Below the pieces are notes generated by a model. The model did not search any database, had not been told where the DNA came from, and saw nothing but the letters and a program-made list of their open reading frames with translations. Below are positions 8,117-16,866 of a DNA stretch of 64,000 nt, piece after piece. The DNA is from Bacteroidota bacterium (GTDB lineage Bacteria; Bacteroidota; Bacteroidia; UKL13-3), in contig CANHVU010000009.1 of the NCBI GenBank assembly GCA_947464275.1, forward strand, positions 53,515 to 117,514, written 5' to 3'. How positions within the stretch are numbered: the stretch's first letter is position 1; each line of letters starts with the position of its first letter. The position numbers and the translations under genes were made by a program.

Positions 8117-8782
8117 ATGCTGTATTATGTTGTAAATGATATTTTTCCTGAATCGGTTTATACCAGAAGGAAAGATGGATTACTGGCTATTGGCGGGCAA
8201 ATGAGTCCTGATTTGGTTTTAAAAGCATACCGAAAAGGTATTTTCCATTGGTTTAATGAAGGTGATTTTCCTATGTGGTTTAGTCCAAATCCAAGAACAG
8301 TGCTTTATCCTAATGCTGTTCATATTTCAAAAAGCATGAAACAGGTAATTAAAAGTAATAAGTTTACTTGTACCATTGATAAAGCTTTTCCCGAAATAAT
8401 AAATCTTTGCAGAACAGAAAGACTTAAAGCTGAAGGCACTTGGATTAGCGAAGAAATAGAAGATATTTATAATATCTTACACTTAAAGGGTTATGCTCAC
8501 AGCGTAGAGGTTTGGTTCGAAAACCAATTAGTTGGCGGCCTATATGGAGTAGCTTTAGGAAAATGTTTTATGGGCGAAAGCATGGTTAGTACCATGAGCA
8601 ACGCTAGTAAAATGGCTATGATTCATTTATCCAAATATTTACAATCGTTCAACTTTCACATGATTGATTGCCAAGTAGAAAACCCTCATCTAATGAGTAT
8701 GGGCGCTACCAATATTCCAAGACGCCAATTTTTAGCTGAACTAAATAAAAATATTAAAATTGAAACTGAGGCTTTTAAATAA
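8117..8782 (+). CDS. aat: Leucyl/phenylalanyl-tRNA--protein transferase
   Basis: This 221-residue enzyme of the N-degron pathway adds Leu or Phe from tRNA to proteins with N-terminal Arg or Lys, marking them for ClpS/ClpAP. Family hallmarks are present: L-L-A-I-G-G near residue 22, Y-R-K-G-I-F-H-W, the segment P-M-W-F-S-P-N-P-R, and the GNAT-like core with G-G-L-Y-G-V-A-L-G-K-C-F-G-E-S-M region and I-D-C-Q. Length and start match the family. It is 6 bp after rpoN and ends against the convergent beta-barrel gene with no spacer. Confidence 0.95.
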   Translation: MLYYVVNDIFPESVYTRRKDGLLAIGGQMSPDLVLKAYRKGIFHWFNEGDFPMWFSPNPRTVLYPNAVHISKSMKQVIKSNKFTCTIDKAFPEIINLCRTERLKAEGTWISEEIEDIYNILHLKGYAHSVEVWFENQLVGGLYGVALGKCFMGESMVSTMSNASKMAMIHLSKYLQSFNFHMIDCQVENPHLMSMGATNIPRRQFLAELNKNIKIETEAFK

Positions 8783-9559
8783 TTAAAAGAAAGATGGACA
8801 CTTTATTCTTCCAGGTATTCTATAAGCTATGCTAGCAGTGAAAGTCATATACCAATCGTTGTAATTATCGCTTCCTCTTTTTGTTCCTTTTTGGAAGATA
8901 TTACTTCCATAAATTTCATAGCTTCTATCAGCAATTTGTTGTGTTCTTAAACTTCCACCAGAGTAGTCAAGGTATTGGGCACTCACATCATCTATATAAT
9001 CAGTATATGTTTTTCTAATGTTAAAATTACCTTCTAGACTAAAATTTCTCGCAAAAATCCATTTAACACCAACACCAAAAGGTATAGCAAATGAATATTT
9101 ATTATAACCAACACCCTCCGTTTTAACATCCCTAAGTGTTACTGTTTCTCCATTGTAAGTTGTTTGCGGATTAAACTGAAAATAAGAAAACCCTCCAAAA
9201 ATATAGCCAGTAACTTTGTAATCCAACACACCATAACCAAATGGCACGAAATTATACTCTACTAAACCTGCTAATTCTCTTATATTACTTGTAAAATTTA
9301 AATTACGTGATTTATTAAATTCGAAGTTTTTATCATTACCACTTACGTTAAATGATGAAAGCTGACCAACCAATGACCATGTATTGTTAAAATTCAATCT
9401 TCCGAATAAAGTTCCGGCAGCATGTGTTTCGTTTAAAGCTAAACTTGGAGCTAAATCTCCCCAATAATTTGAAACACCCAACCCAACTCCAACGTCTACA
9501 GTTTGAGCGTTTACTTTTAAAATACTAATGAGTGCTAAAAATAATAATACTTTTTTCAA
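8783..9559 (-). CDS. Outer-membrane beta-barrel protein (DUF6089-like), copy 2
   Basis: This 258-residue protein has a signal peptide (M-K-K, hydrophobic core, cleavage after V-N-A-Q). It is followed by alternating strands ending in an aromatic C-terminal region, consistent with a small outer-membrane barrel. The segment G-V-S-N-Y-W-G-D-L and the L-N-F-T-S-N-I-R-E strand match the DUF6089 family known only from Bacteroidota. The start is TTG at 9559; no ATG is available in frame. It is a paralogue of the gene immediately upstream (9 bp away) and is co-transcribed with it. Function is unknown; a structural or assembly role in the envelope is likely. Confidence 0.8.
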   Translation of the reverse strand: MKKVLLFLALISILKVNAQTVDVGVGLGVSNYWGDLAPSLALNETHAAGTLFGRLNFNNTWSLVGQLSSFNVSGNDKNFEFNKSRNLNFTSNIRELAGLVEYNFVPFGYGVLDYKVTGYIFGGFSYFQFNPQTTYNGETVTLRDVKTEGVGYNKYSFAIPFGVGVKWIFARNFSLEGNFNIRKTYTDYIDDVSAQYLDYSGGSLRTQQIADRSYEIYGSNIFQKGTKRGSDNYNDWYMTFTASIAYRIPGRIKCPSFF

Positions 9560-9568
9560 TGAAATATA

Positions 9569-10444
9569 TTAATTAAAAAAGGTTGGACATGGTTGACCCT
9601 TTGACCTAATAATGTAAGTTAAGGTTACACCAGAAATAATATAAATATCATTTTCAAAAATCTTTTTGTTACTCCTTGGTGCTCCGTCATCAAAATAACC
9701 TGTGCCTAGTTCTGGATAAGCCTCCCAAGATCTGTCTGCTAATAAAGCAGCTATTTCACCACTATTTGATTTTACAACCAAATTGTCAGCATATTTACCA
9801 CCCACATCATCCAAGTAGTTAGTTGTTGTAAACCTAATGCCGGTCTCAAAACCTAAATAAAAAGCATCGCTAATCCTTGTTCTAAATCCTATACCGAAAG
9901 GAAATGAAACTTCAGTTAAATCATACTGTTTCTTATCATTGTATACAGTTGACCCTTGACCCTCAGTTTTTAGTGGTTGTAATTCAATTACCTGTTTTTC
10001 CCCTGCTTGGTTAACATATTCCGTTTTAGGATTAAATTTAAATACTCCAATTCCTCCAAATACATAAGGTATAAAAGGGCGTGAATGCAAGTTTCTTAAA
10101 TCGTTTTTTAGCAAATTGTATTCAAAATGTAAACTAAATTCATAAATATCTGAATAAAAGTTCAAGTTTCTAACTTTTGAAGCAGCTAAACTACTTTGTT
10201 GATCTGCACCACTTACTCTGCCATATGCAGCCATACCTTTAATAGCTACCTTGTTAGAAAAGTTATACCTGCCAAATAATGAAGCCGCAAAATAAGTATT
10301 GCTAAAATTTATTTTTTCATCACTTAAATCGCCAATATAATGCGATGTACCCAAAAGCATACCAATCTCAATTTGTTGGGCCTTTACATGTAAATGGTTT
10401 AATGTAATTAGTATAAAAACAGCTAACAGCTTTATTAATTTCAT
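9569..10444 (-). CDS. Outer-membrane beta-barrel protein (DUF6089-like), copy 1
   Basis: The product is 291 residues when started at the ATG at 10444, which gives a clean signal peptide (M-K-L-I-K-L-L-A-V-F-I-L, cleavage after V-K-A-Q). A TTG three codons upstream is less likely. It shares with its downstream neighbour the pattern G-T-S-H-Y-I-G-D-L, R-N-L-N-F-Y-S-D-I-Y-E and L-E-Y-N, showing that the two arose by tandem duplication. It has two insertions compared with copy 2. It is predicted to sit in the outer membrane; no ligand can be inferred. Confidence 0.8.
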   Translation of the reverse strand: MKLIKLLAVFILITLNHLHVKAQQIEIGMLLGTSHYIGDLSDEKINFSNTYFAASLFGRYNFSNKVAIKGMAAYGRVSGADQQSSLAASKVRNLNFYSDIYEFSLHFEYNLLKNDLRNLHSRPFIPYVFGGIGVFKFNPKTEYVNQAGEKQVIELQPLKTEGQGSTVYNDKKQYDLTEVSFPFGIGFRTRISDAFYLGFETGIRFTTTNYLDDVGGKYADNLVVKSNSGEIAALLADRSWEAYPELGTGYFDDGAPRSNKKIFENDIYIISGVTLTYIIRSKGQPCPTFFN

Positions 10445-10531
10445 AGCAAACAAAAATATATAATTTTTTAAAAGTACAAAGCTTTTTAAATCATGTTTAA
10501 CAAGTTTGTAATTTATTAACGCATTTATGGG

Positions 10532-11245
10532 TTATTTATTTTGACTTATTTCTAAAATATTATTTTCAAGAGGTTCTAATTTAGGACTATAAGTTAAATT
10601 ATCAAGTTGAAATTTACAGTATTTTATTTTGCGGCCTTTGGCCGAAAATAGCTTTTCATAATGTGTAGTAATATTTCTTAAATTGTCATAATTATGAGGT
10701 TCGTTGTGAACATCTCTAATAATTTCTATTGGTTTAATATTTACATTTTCAAGTGTTTCGAGTGTATAATCAAAGAGTCCATCATCATCGGTTTTAAAAT
10801 TAATAATGCCGTTTGGTTTAATTATTTCCTTGTAGAACAATAAAAAATCTGGGTGTGTTAACCTGTTTTTTTCGTGTCTATCTTTTGGAAATGGGTCAGG
10901 AAAAGTAATCCAAATTTCATCTACCTCCCTTGGTTCAAAAAACATATTTATTTTTTGGATAGACATGCGCACAAAGCCCGTATTGGTTAATCCAAGTTCT
11001 TGCGAAATGCCAGCGCCTTTCCACATTCTATTGCTTTTTATATCAATTCCCACAAAATTAGTATCAGGGTCTTGTTGCGCTAAATTTACAGTGTACTCGC
11101 CTTTGCCGCAAGCTAATTCAATTACCAAAGGCTTGTTGTTTTTAAATACTTCTGTTTTCCATTTTCCTTTTAAATGATAAGGAAAATCAAAACAGTTTGG
11201 AAAAGTTACGAATTCTGCAAATCGTTTTAATTTCTGTTGTCCCAT
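10532..11245 (-). CDS. trmB: tRNA (guanine-N7-)-methyltransferase
   Basis: This 237-residue SAM-dependent enzyme makes m7G46 in tRNA variable loops. Seen: SAM motif I ELACGKGEYT (43-52), the acidic loop G-I-D-I-K-S-N-R, and the family signature W-I-T-F-P-D-P-F-P-K-D-R-H-E-K-N-R-L (around 112-130). Length is typical. It is transcribed in the same direction as the helicase gene upstream, 29 bp away, so the two may form an RNA-related operon. Confidence 0.95.
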   Translation of the reverse strand: MGQQKLKRFAEFVTFPNCFDFPYHLKGKWKTEVFKNNKPLVIELACGKGEYTVNLAQQDPDTNFVGIDIKSNRMWKGAGISQELGLTNTGFVRMSIQKINMFFEPREVDEIWITFPDPFPKDRHEKNRLTHPDFLLFYKEIIKPNGIINFKTDDDGLFDYTLETLENVNIKPIEIIRDVHNEPHNYDNLRNITTHYEKLFSAKGRKIKYCKFQLDNLTYSPKLEPLENNILEISQNK

Positions 11246-11274
11246 ATTTTTTTAGTATAATGGATTATACTTTT

Positions 11275-12516
11275 TTATTGCGTTTTAGGTTTATTATTAG
11301 ATTTAAATTTCTTTTTGAAGCCAGTTTTTTTCTTAAAACCACCAGCAGGTTTATCCATTTTTTTCTCAGGTTCGTATAATGGTGCTTCTCCTAAAAATTC
11401 AGGTAATGGCAGTTTTGGAATTTCAGTTCCAATTAAATTTTCTATACTAAAAAACCTGCGTTGGTCTTTTGGATTGATAAATGTGATAGCTGTACCGGTT
11501 GTTTCCGCACGTGCTGTACGGCCAATTCTGTGTATATAATCTTCTGGGTCAGGTGGAACATCAAAGTTTACTACCAAGCTTATTCCATCTACATCAATTC
11601 CGCGCGAAAGAATATCGGTTCCTATTAATATTTGAACTTCTTTATTTTTAAAAGCAAGCATTATTTGCTCTCGTTCAGCTTGTTCTAAATCGCTATGAAA
11701 CGCTTTAATAGAAAGTCCTGAGCGTTGTAACTCTTTGTTTAGTTCTTTTACTTTTTCTTTGGTACTGGCAAAAACAATTACACTGTTATGTTCTTTTTCG
11801 TTTAAAATGTGTTTAACCAATGCCACTTTTTGGGTATCAAAAGCCATATAAGCTTGTTGCAAAATTCCTTCTGCAGGTTTACTAATGGCAATATTTACTT
11901 GCTCAGGATTGGTTAAAATGCGGCTTGCCATATTCCTGATTTTAGGAGGCATGGTGGCCGAAAATAAAACCGTTTGTCTGTGCTTTGGCAAATAGTTGAT
12001 AATACGCATGATATCGTCATAAAAACCCATGTCTAACATACGATCGGCTTCATCTAATACCAAATGTTGCAATGAGCTCATATCAACCGAACCGGCCGAG
12101 GTAAGCATGGCAATTAATCGACCTGGAGTTGCTATAATAATATCTGCGCCTTCGCGCATGGCTTTTTTCTGTTGCTCAAAAGCGGCACCATCGCCACCAC
12201 CATAAACCGAAATAGAACTAATGCCTAAAAAATAAGCAAAACCTTCTACTTGTTGGTCTATTTGCTGAGCTAACTCGCGTGTAGGCGCAATTATCAGTGT
12301 GTTTAAATTATTCGATTGATTTTTTACTATTTTATTTAAAATAGGAAGTAAATAAGCCGCGGTTTTACCTGTTCCAGTTTGCGCACAAGCTATTAAATCT
12401 TTGTTTGCTAAAATTAAAGGAATGGCATGTTCTTGAATAGGTGTGGGTTTATCGTAACCCATTGAGTAAAGGCCATCTAAAAGCCTTTCGTCAAAATTAA
12501 ATTCGTTAAAGTTCAA
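11275..12516 (-). CDS. rhlE: DEAD-box RNA helicase, RhlE type
   Basis: This 413-residue protein has every DEAD-box motif: the Q motif (F-x12, T-P-I-Q), Walker A AQTGTGKT (45-52), PTRELA, TPGR, DEAD, SAT, and the C-terminal R-G-I-D-V and HRIGRTAR. A short basic tail rich in K and F follows residue 385, as in the RhlE group. It unwinds structured RNA, probably in ribosome assembly or mRNA decay. The start is TTG at 12516; the N-terminal M-N-F-N-E-F-N-F then matches the family. The exact paralogue name is less certain than the family. Confidence 0.9.
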   Translation of the reverse strand: MNFNEFNFDERLLDGLYSMGYDKPTPIQEHAIPLILANKDLIACAQTGTGKTAAYLLPILNKIVKNQSNNLNTLIIAPTRELAQQIDQQVEGFAYFLGISSISVYGGGDGAAFEQQKKAMREGADIIIATPGRLIAMLTSAGSVDMSSLQHLVLDEADRMLDMGFYDDIMRIINYLPKHRQTVLFSATMPPKIRNMASRILTNPEQVNIAISKPAEGILQQAYMAFDTQKVALVKHILNEKEHNSVIVFASTKEKVKELNKELQRSGLSIKAFHSDLEQAEREQIMLAFKNKEVQILIGTDILSRGIDVDGISLVVNFDVPPDPEDYIHRIGRTARAETTGTAITFINPKDQRRFFSIENLIGTEIPKLPLPEFLGEAPLYEPEKKMDKPAGGFKKKTGFKKKFKSNNKPKTQ

Positions 12517-12661
12517 ATAAGTGTTATTGTTAATTGTTATTTTTTAAAATCATCAAATTGTAAATATTGATTACAAAATATGGTTTTAAAACTTTTACAA
12601 TATATGCAATTTCAGCTGTAAGCCAATTTTAGTAAATGAAAATCAGATTTTAGCCAATCAA

Positions 12662-13183
12662 TTACCTAATTCTGTCTGCACTTTTTACCAAGTCATCATC
12701 TTTTTTAATTAAGCGCAATACGCGCCAGTTAAGGTAAAAATTAAATATCATCAACATAATACCTAAAGTACTGTATGGCATTAGTTTACTAAACTCAAAT
12801 CCTGGAATATAATTAATAGCTTTAGCAAAAACTGCTGAGTATAACATAGCCATTACTAAAAAATTTAAACGGGTTAATTTCATTTGTTTTTCGCGGTTTT
12901 TGTATGAAAAAATAATAGAAATGGTTAATCCAATTAAAATAGCAGCTATTGCAATAAGTCCATATTGCATGGTAATTGATTTAATAACAGATATTTGTGT
13001 TGCTTGACCACCTGTCATGCTTTTTTGCACTTCGGTGACTTTAAAATAAAATATATTTAAATCGTACTCATCTACCCCATTGGTTGGATTTGATTGTTTT
13101 AGAGATAATAAACTACCGCTACACATTACTGATGTTAATACAATTATTGCAATTAAATATACTGTTTGAATACGTTGAATCAT
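12662..13183 (-). CDS. DUF4293 family membrane protein
   Basis: This 173-residue protein starts M-I-Q-R-I-Q-T-V-Y-L, characteristic of the Bacteroidota DUF4293 family. Four hydrophobic segments (about 6-24, 72-92, 103-121 and 130-150) indicate an inner-membrane protein, with a periplasmic loop between the first two. The C terminus is charged. Its function is unknown. It is divergent from the thiolase gene and separated from the helicase by 145 bp. Confidence 0.8.
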   Translation of the reverse strand: MIQRIQTVYLIAIIVLTSVMCSGSLLSLKQSNPTNGVDEYDLNIFYFKVTEVQKSMTGGQATQISVIKSITMQYGLIAIAAILIGLTISIIFSYKNREKQMKLTRLNFLVMAMLYSAVFAKAINYIPGFEFSKLMPYSTLGIMLMIFNFYLNWRVLRLIKKDDDLVKSADRIR

Positions 13184-13255
13184 GGTTTTGTTTGTTTTAA
13201 AAAGTGTGGCAATTTATAAATCTTTATTCAAATTTTTAAAAATGAAAAGTAGCAT

Positions 13256-13263
13256 TAGCTTTG
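13256..13263 (+). promoter_or_regulatory. -7 element upstream of thiolase gene
   Basis: TAGCTTTG fits the Bacteroidota -7 consensus TAnnTTTG and lies 31 bp before the ATG. No good -33 TTTG is visible at the expected spacing, so the assignment is tentative. Confidence 0.35.
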
Positions 13264-13294
13264 CCTAGCTAAAATTAGTTTTAAAATACAGATT

Positions 13295-14491
13295 ATGAAA
13301 GATGTTTTTATTATAGATGCAGTAAGAACTCCAATTGGAAAATTTGGAGGAGCTTTAAGTACAATTCGCCCCGATGATTTAGGAGCTGAAGTAATTAAGG
13401 CCTTAATTGCCCGCAACCCCAATATTGATGTTAATGAAATAGAAGATGTGATTTTTGGTGCTGCCAATCAAGCAGGTGAAGATAACCGAAATGTGGCTAG
13501 AATGAGCGCATTATTGGCAGGTTTACCTATTACAGTTGGAGGTAATACTGTTAACCGTTTATGTGCTTCTGGTTTGCAAAGTATAGCCGATGCTAGCCGT
13601 GCCATTGCTTGTGGCGATGGCGATATTTATATCGCAGGAGGAACTGAAAGTATGACCCGTGCACCTTTTGTAATGGCTAAAGCCGAAACTGCTTACAGCC
13701 GTAATCCTGAAATTTATGATACAACAATCGGATGGCGTTTTACCAATAAAAAGTTATCGGAATTATACCATCCTTTTTCAATGGGTGAAACAGCCGAAAA
13801 TGTAGCCGAGCAATGGAAAATTAGCCGCCAAGCGCAAGATGAATTTGCTTTTGCTTCGCAACAAAAATACCATGCCGCTCATTTAGCTAATGTATTTGCT
13901 AACGAAATTATTCCAATAAGCATTCCACAGAAAAAAGGCGATGCCATAGTTTTAAGTAAAGATGAACACCCGCGATTAAGCAGTTTAGAAGAATTAGCAA
14001 AACTAAAACCTGCATTTAAAAAAGATGGTTCAGTAACTGCTGGAAACTCAAGTGGCATAAACGATGGTGCGTCTGCTTTAATTTTGGCAAGTGAAGATGC
14101 TGTAAAAAAATACAATTTAAAACCGTTAGCTCGATTGGTAAGTAGAGGTGTGGCTGGTGTGCATCCTTCTATAATGGGTGTTGGGCCAATTCCTGCAACT
14201 CAAAAAGCGTTAAAACGTGCAGGATTAACCATGAATCAAATTGGTTTAGTGGAGTTAAATGAAGCTTTCGCATCTCAAGGTTTGGCTTGTGCTCGCGATT
14301 TAGAAATAGATCCAAGTATCATTAATGTTAATGGAGGTGCCATTGCTATTGGGCATCCGCTTGGCGCCAGTGGTGCACGAATTTCAACTACATTAATACA
14401 TCAAATGCAAAAACAAAATGTACAATATGGTTTAGCTACCATGTGTATTGGTGTTGGTCAAGGTGTGGCATTGATTTTTGAAAGAGTATAG
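13295..14491 (+). CDS. Acetyl-CoA acyltransferase (thiolase)
   Basis: This 398-residue thiolase cleaves 3-oxoacyl-CoA (or the reverse). The active residues are visible: nucleophile C90 in N-R-L-C-A-S-G, H354 in G-H-P-L-G-A-S-G, and C384 in C-I-G-V-G-Q-G. The segment N-Q-A-G-E-D-N-R-N-V-A-R-M and the overall sequence are closest to the PcaF/3-oxoadipyl-CoA group. No other aromatic-degradation or beta-oxidation genes are nearby, so the substrate is open. It is a single gene, followed 11 bp later by a lipoprotein gene. Confidence 0.9.
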   Translation: MKDVFIIDAVRTPIGKFGGALSTIRPDDLGAEVIKALIARNPNIDVNEIEDVIFGAANQAGEDNRNVARMSALLAGLPITVGGNTVNRLCASGLQSIADASRAIACGDGDIYIAGGTESMTRAPFVMAKAETAYSRNPEIYDTTIGWRFTNKKLSELYHPFSMGETAENVAEQWKISRQAQDEFAFASQQKYHAAHLANVFANEIIPISIPQKKGDAIVLSKDEHPRLSSLEELAKLKPAFKKDGSVTAGNSSGINDGASALILASEDAVKKYNLKPLARLVSRGVAGVHPSIMGVGPIPATQKALKRAGLTMNQIGLVELNEAFASQGLACARDLEIDPSIINVNGGAIAIGHPLGASGARISTTLIHQMQKQNVQYGLATMCIGVGQGVALIFERV

Positions 14492-14502
14492 TACGGAGTA
14501 TA

Positions 14503-15009
14503 GTGAACTTTATGTGTGGGACTAATGTAACTAAATACGCATTGATATTTTCTGTTTTTTTATTTATAAGTTGTTTTCCTTCTTATTTAATTAATAGAAA
14601 AGTTAGTAAAACTAAATTTGAAAAAATTAAAGAGGTGCAAGTTTTAATAAGTCAACATTTATTGAAAATTGAAAATAATTGGCAAAAGTCTCATATCTTA
14701 ACTGAACAGAATGTCAGAGAAATTTTTTATTTTTTACCGAATGAGGAACAAAATAAAATTGTTCAACTTTTAGACGAAGAGGTAAGTATGATTTCAGTTG
14801 ACAATAAAATGATCGCCTTTGAAATTCGAAATTCAATGCATAATCCATTTATTTTTTACCAATATCAACAACTAACACTCATTTATTGTAATAATGATGC
14901 TTATTGCTCAATGTCAGGAGTTTTTGGGGATGATAAATTATTGAAAAAATTAGAAAATAATTGGTTTTTAGTTTTGATCAATGAGAGTAATAGATTTAGT
15001 GGCTGTTAA
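14503..15009 (+). CDS. Small lipoprotein of unknown function
   Basis: The open frame starts with GTG at 14503, but an ATG at 14512 gives a tighter signal: M-C-G-T-N-V-T-K-Y, a hydrophobic run and lipobox F-I-S-C about 20 residues in. The mature 145 residues are helical and Lys/Glu-rich, then beta-rich, ending in a Cys. I do not recognise a family. It lies between the thiolase and mnmD with short spacers (11 and 10 bp). Its AT content is slightly above that of its neighbours. Confidence 0.6.
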   Translation: MNFMCGTNVTKYALIFSVFLFISCFPSYLINRKVSKTKFEKIKEVQVLISQHLLKIENNWQKSHILTEQNVREIFYFLPNEEQNKIVQLLDEEVSMISVDNKMIAFEIRNSMHNPFIFYQYQQLTLIYCNNDAYCSMSGVFGDDKLLKKLENNWFLVLINESNRFSGC

Positions 15010-15019
15010 ATAAAATTTT

Positions 15020-15712
15020 ATGAATCAAATAGAATTATACACTACCAACGATGGTTCTCATACTTTGTATTTACCGCATTTAGATGAAACCTATCATTCT
15101 CGCAATGGTGCTATTGAAGAAAGTTTGTACGTTTTTATTGATAAAGGTTTAAATACTTTTTTATCTCAAAATCCTGATATAAAAACCATTCAAATATTTG
15201 AAGTGGGTTTTGGTACGGGTTTAAATGCAATACTTACTTTTATAGCTGCTCAAAAGTTAAACATAAACGTGGTTTACCATAGTATTGAGGCTTTTCCTTT
15301 GTCTGTTGAAATCATTAGTCAATTAAATTATATCAATGGATTAACCGAGCAAGAGCAAACTGTATTTAAACAAATGCATTTGGCAGATTGGAATAAACCC
15401 AATGCTATCAATAACCTATTTACTTTGGTTAAATACCACAATAAATTAGAAAGTTTTGATGGCAATGGCTTGCTAAATAATATTCATGTGATTTATATGG
15501 ATGCATTTGCACCTAATAAACAAGCTGAGTTATGGGAAATTGCTATTTTTGAAAAGCTTTATCAATTGTTAGCTACCAATGGAATTTTAGTAACTTACAC
15601 TTCTAAAGGCGATGTAAAACGAGCCATGCAACAAGTAGGATTCACTGTTGAAAAATTAGACGGCCCACCTAGAAAAAGGCATATGCTACGTGGAGTAAAA
15701 GTTAATAGCTAA
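15020..15712 (+). CDS. mnmD: tRNA 5-methylaminomethyl-2-thiouridine methyltransferase (MnmD)
   Basis: This 230-residue SAM-dependent methyltransferase corresponds to the N-terminal (MnmC2) half of enterobacterial MnmC. It makes the last step of mnm5(s2)U34 in tRNA wobble positions. Seen: SAM motif EVGFGTGLN (61-69), Y-M-D-A-F-A-P-N-K-Q-A-E-L-W (about 158-171), Y-T-S-K-G-D-V-K-R, and the C-terminal G-P-P-R-K-R-H-M-L-R signature. The FAD-oxidase half is absent from this polypeptide, but an FAD oxidoreductase follows 96 bp downstream. Confidence 0.92.
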   Translation: MNQIELYTTNDGSHTLYLPHLDETYHSRNGAIEESLYVFIDKGLNTFLSQNPDIKTIQIFEVGFGTGLNAILTFIAAQKLNINVVYHSIEAFPLSVEIISQLNYINGLTEQEQTVFKQMHLADWNKPNAINNLFTLVKYHNKLESFDGNGLLNNIHVIYMDAFAPNKQAELWEIAIFEKLYQLLATNGILVTYTSKGDVKRAMQQVGFTVEKLDGPPRKRHMLRGVKVNS

Positions 15713-15766
15713 TAGTCAATAGACCATAGTAAATAATGCAATTTTATAACTAAAAAACGCTCCAAA

Positions 15767-15807
15767 TCAACAAGTCAACAAGTCAATAAATAAATAAATA
15801 AATAAAT
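15767..15807 (+). repeat. Short tandem repeats before the FAD oxidoreductase start
   Basis: TCAACAAG is repeated twice (15767-15782), then AATA runs almost six times (15785-15807) directly up to the TTG start codon at 15808. Such microsatellites can change length by slippage. Confidence 0.7.
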
Positions 15808-16866
15808 TTGGAAACCAATTATCTAATTATAGGACAAGGATTAGCAGGAACTTTGTTGGCTCATGAATTAATGAAAGCCAATGAAAGTTTTGTGGTTATT
15901 GATAAATTTAATGAAAGTACTTCAACCAAAGTAGCTGCGGGAATGTTTAATCCAATCAGTGGTAAACGAATGGTTAAAAGTTGGAATGCCGATGCTTTAT
16001 TAGCCGATACTTTTAAAGCCTATACTGAATTAGAAAAGGTTTTGAATTGTAAGCTTTTATTTAAGCAGAATATTTACCAATTATTTGGATCAGTAAAGGA
16101 GCAAAACGATCTTTCGAGTCGAATGGATAACGAAGATTTTTCGCAACATGTGAATTTATTTCCAACCAAAGAACCTAATTTAAATGATGCATTTGGGGCA
16201 TTTGAAATAAAAGAAACTGGCTGGGTTTATACACGGGCTTTAATTGAAAAAATGCGTGATTTATTGCTTAGTAAAAACTGTTTGTTAGACCAAGATTTTG
16301 AATACAATCATTTAAATCAACTTGCTGATGGTTGGCAATACAAAGATATAAAAGCCAAATACGTTATTTTTTGCCAAGGCTATAAAAATCAAGACAATCC
16401 ATACTTTAATTACTTGCCTTTTGTATTGTGTAAAGGCGAAGTTTTTACTATAAAATGCAGCGGTTTAACTAAAGATAAAATGATTAAAAAAGGAATTTAC
16501 TTAGTTAATCTTTACGATGATGTATATAAAGTTGGTGCTACCTACGAATGGAACGATTTAACTGAAAACACCTCTGAACAAGGCAAAATTTTTCTAGAAG
16601 AAAAATTAAATGATTTCTTAAAAGTTCCGTACGAAGTAATAAAGCATGAAGCCAATATAAGGCCAACTACTAAGGATAGAAAGGCTATTGTGGGAGAACA
16701 TCCAAAATATAAAAACATGTTTGTATTAAATGGATTAGGCACTAAAGGTGTAATGCATGCACCTTATTTAGCTATGCAGTTAATTGATTTAATTAACCAA
16801 AACATAGAGGTAGATAAAGAAATTAGCATAAAAAGATTTGATAAATTAATCATTCATCAAAGTTAG
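15808..16866 (+). CDS. FAD-dependent oxidoreductase (DAO family), possible MnmC1-like partner
   Basis: This 352-residue protein has the dinucleotide-binding motif G-Q-G-L-A-G (9-14) at the N terminus and the second GD-type region near V-L-N-G-L-G-T-K-G (about 308). It belongs to the D-amino-acid oxidase/ThiO/MnmC C-domain superfamily. The start is TTG at 15808; upstream codons in the same frame include TAA. Its position directly after mnmD repeats the domain order of bifunctional MnmC (methyltransferase then FAD oxidase), so a cmnm5U oxidase role is plausible. An amino-acid oxidase is the alternative. Its 3' end overlaps the convergent neighbour by 17 bp. Confidence 0.75.
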   Translation: METNYLIIGQGLAGTLLAHELMKANESFVVIDKFNESTSTKVAAGMFNPISGKRMVKSWNADALLADTFKAYTELEKVLNCKLLFKQNIYQLFGSVKEQNDLSSRMDNEDFSQHVNLFPTKEPNLNDAFGAFEIKETGWVYTRALIEKMRDLLLSKNCLLDQDFEYNHLNQLADGWQYKDIKAKYVIFCQGYKNQDNPYFNYLPFVLCKGEVFTIKCSGLTKDKMIKKGIYLVNLYDDVYKVGATYEWNDLTENTSEQGKIFLEEKLNDFLKVPYEVIKHEANIRPTTKDRKAIVGEHPKYKNMFVLNGLGTKGVMHAPYLAMQLIDLINQNIEVDKEISIKRFDKLIIHQS

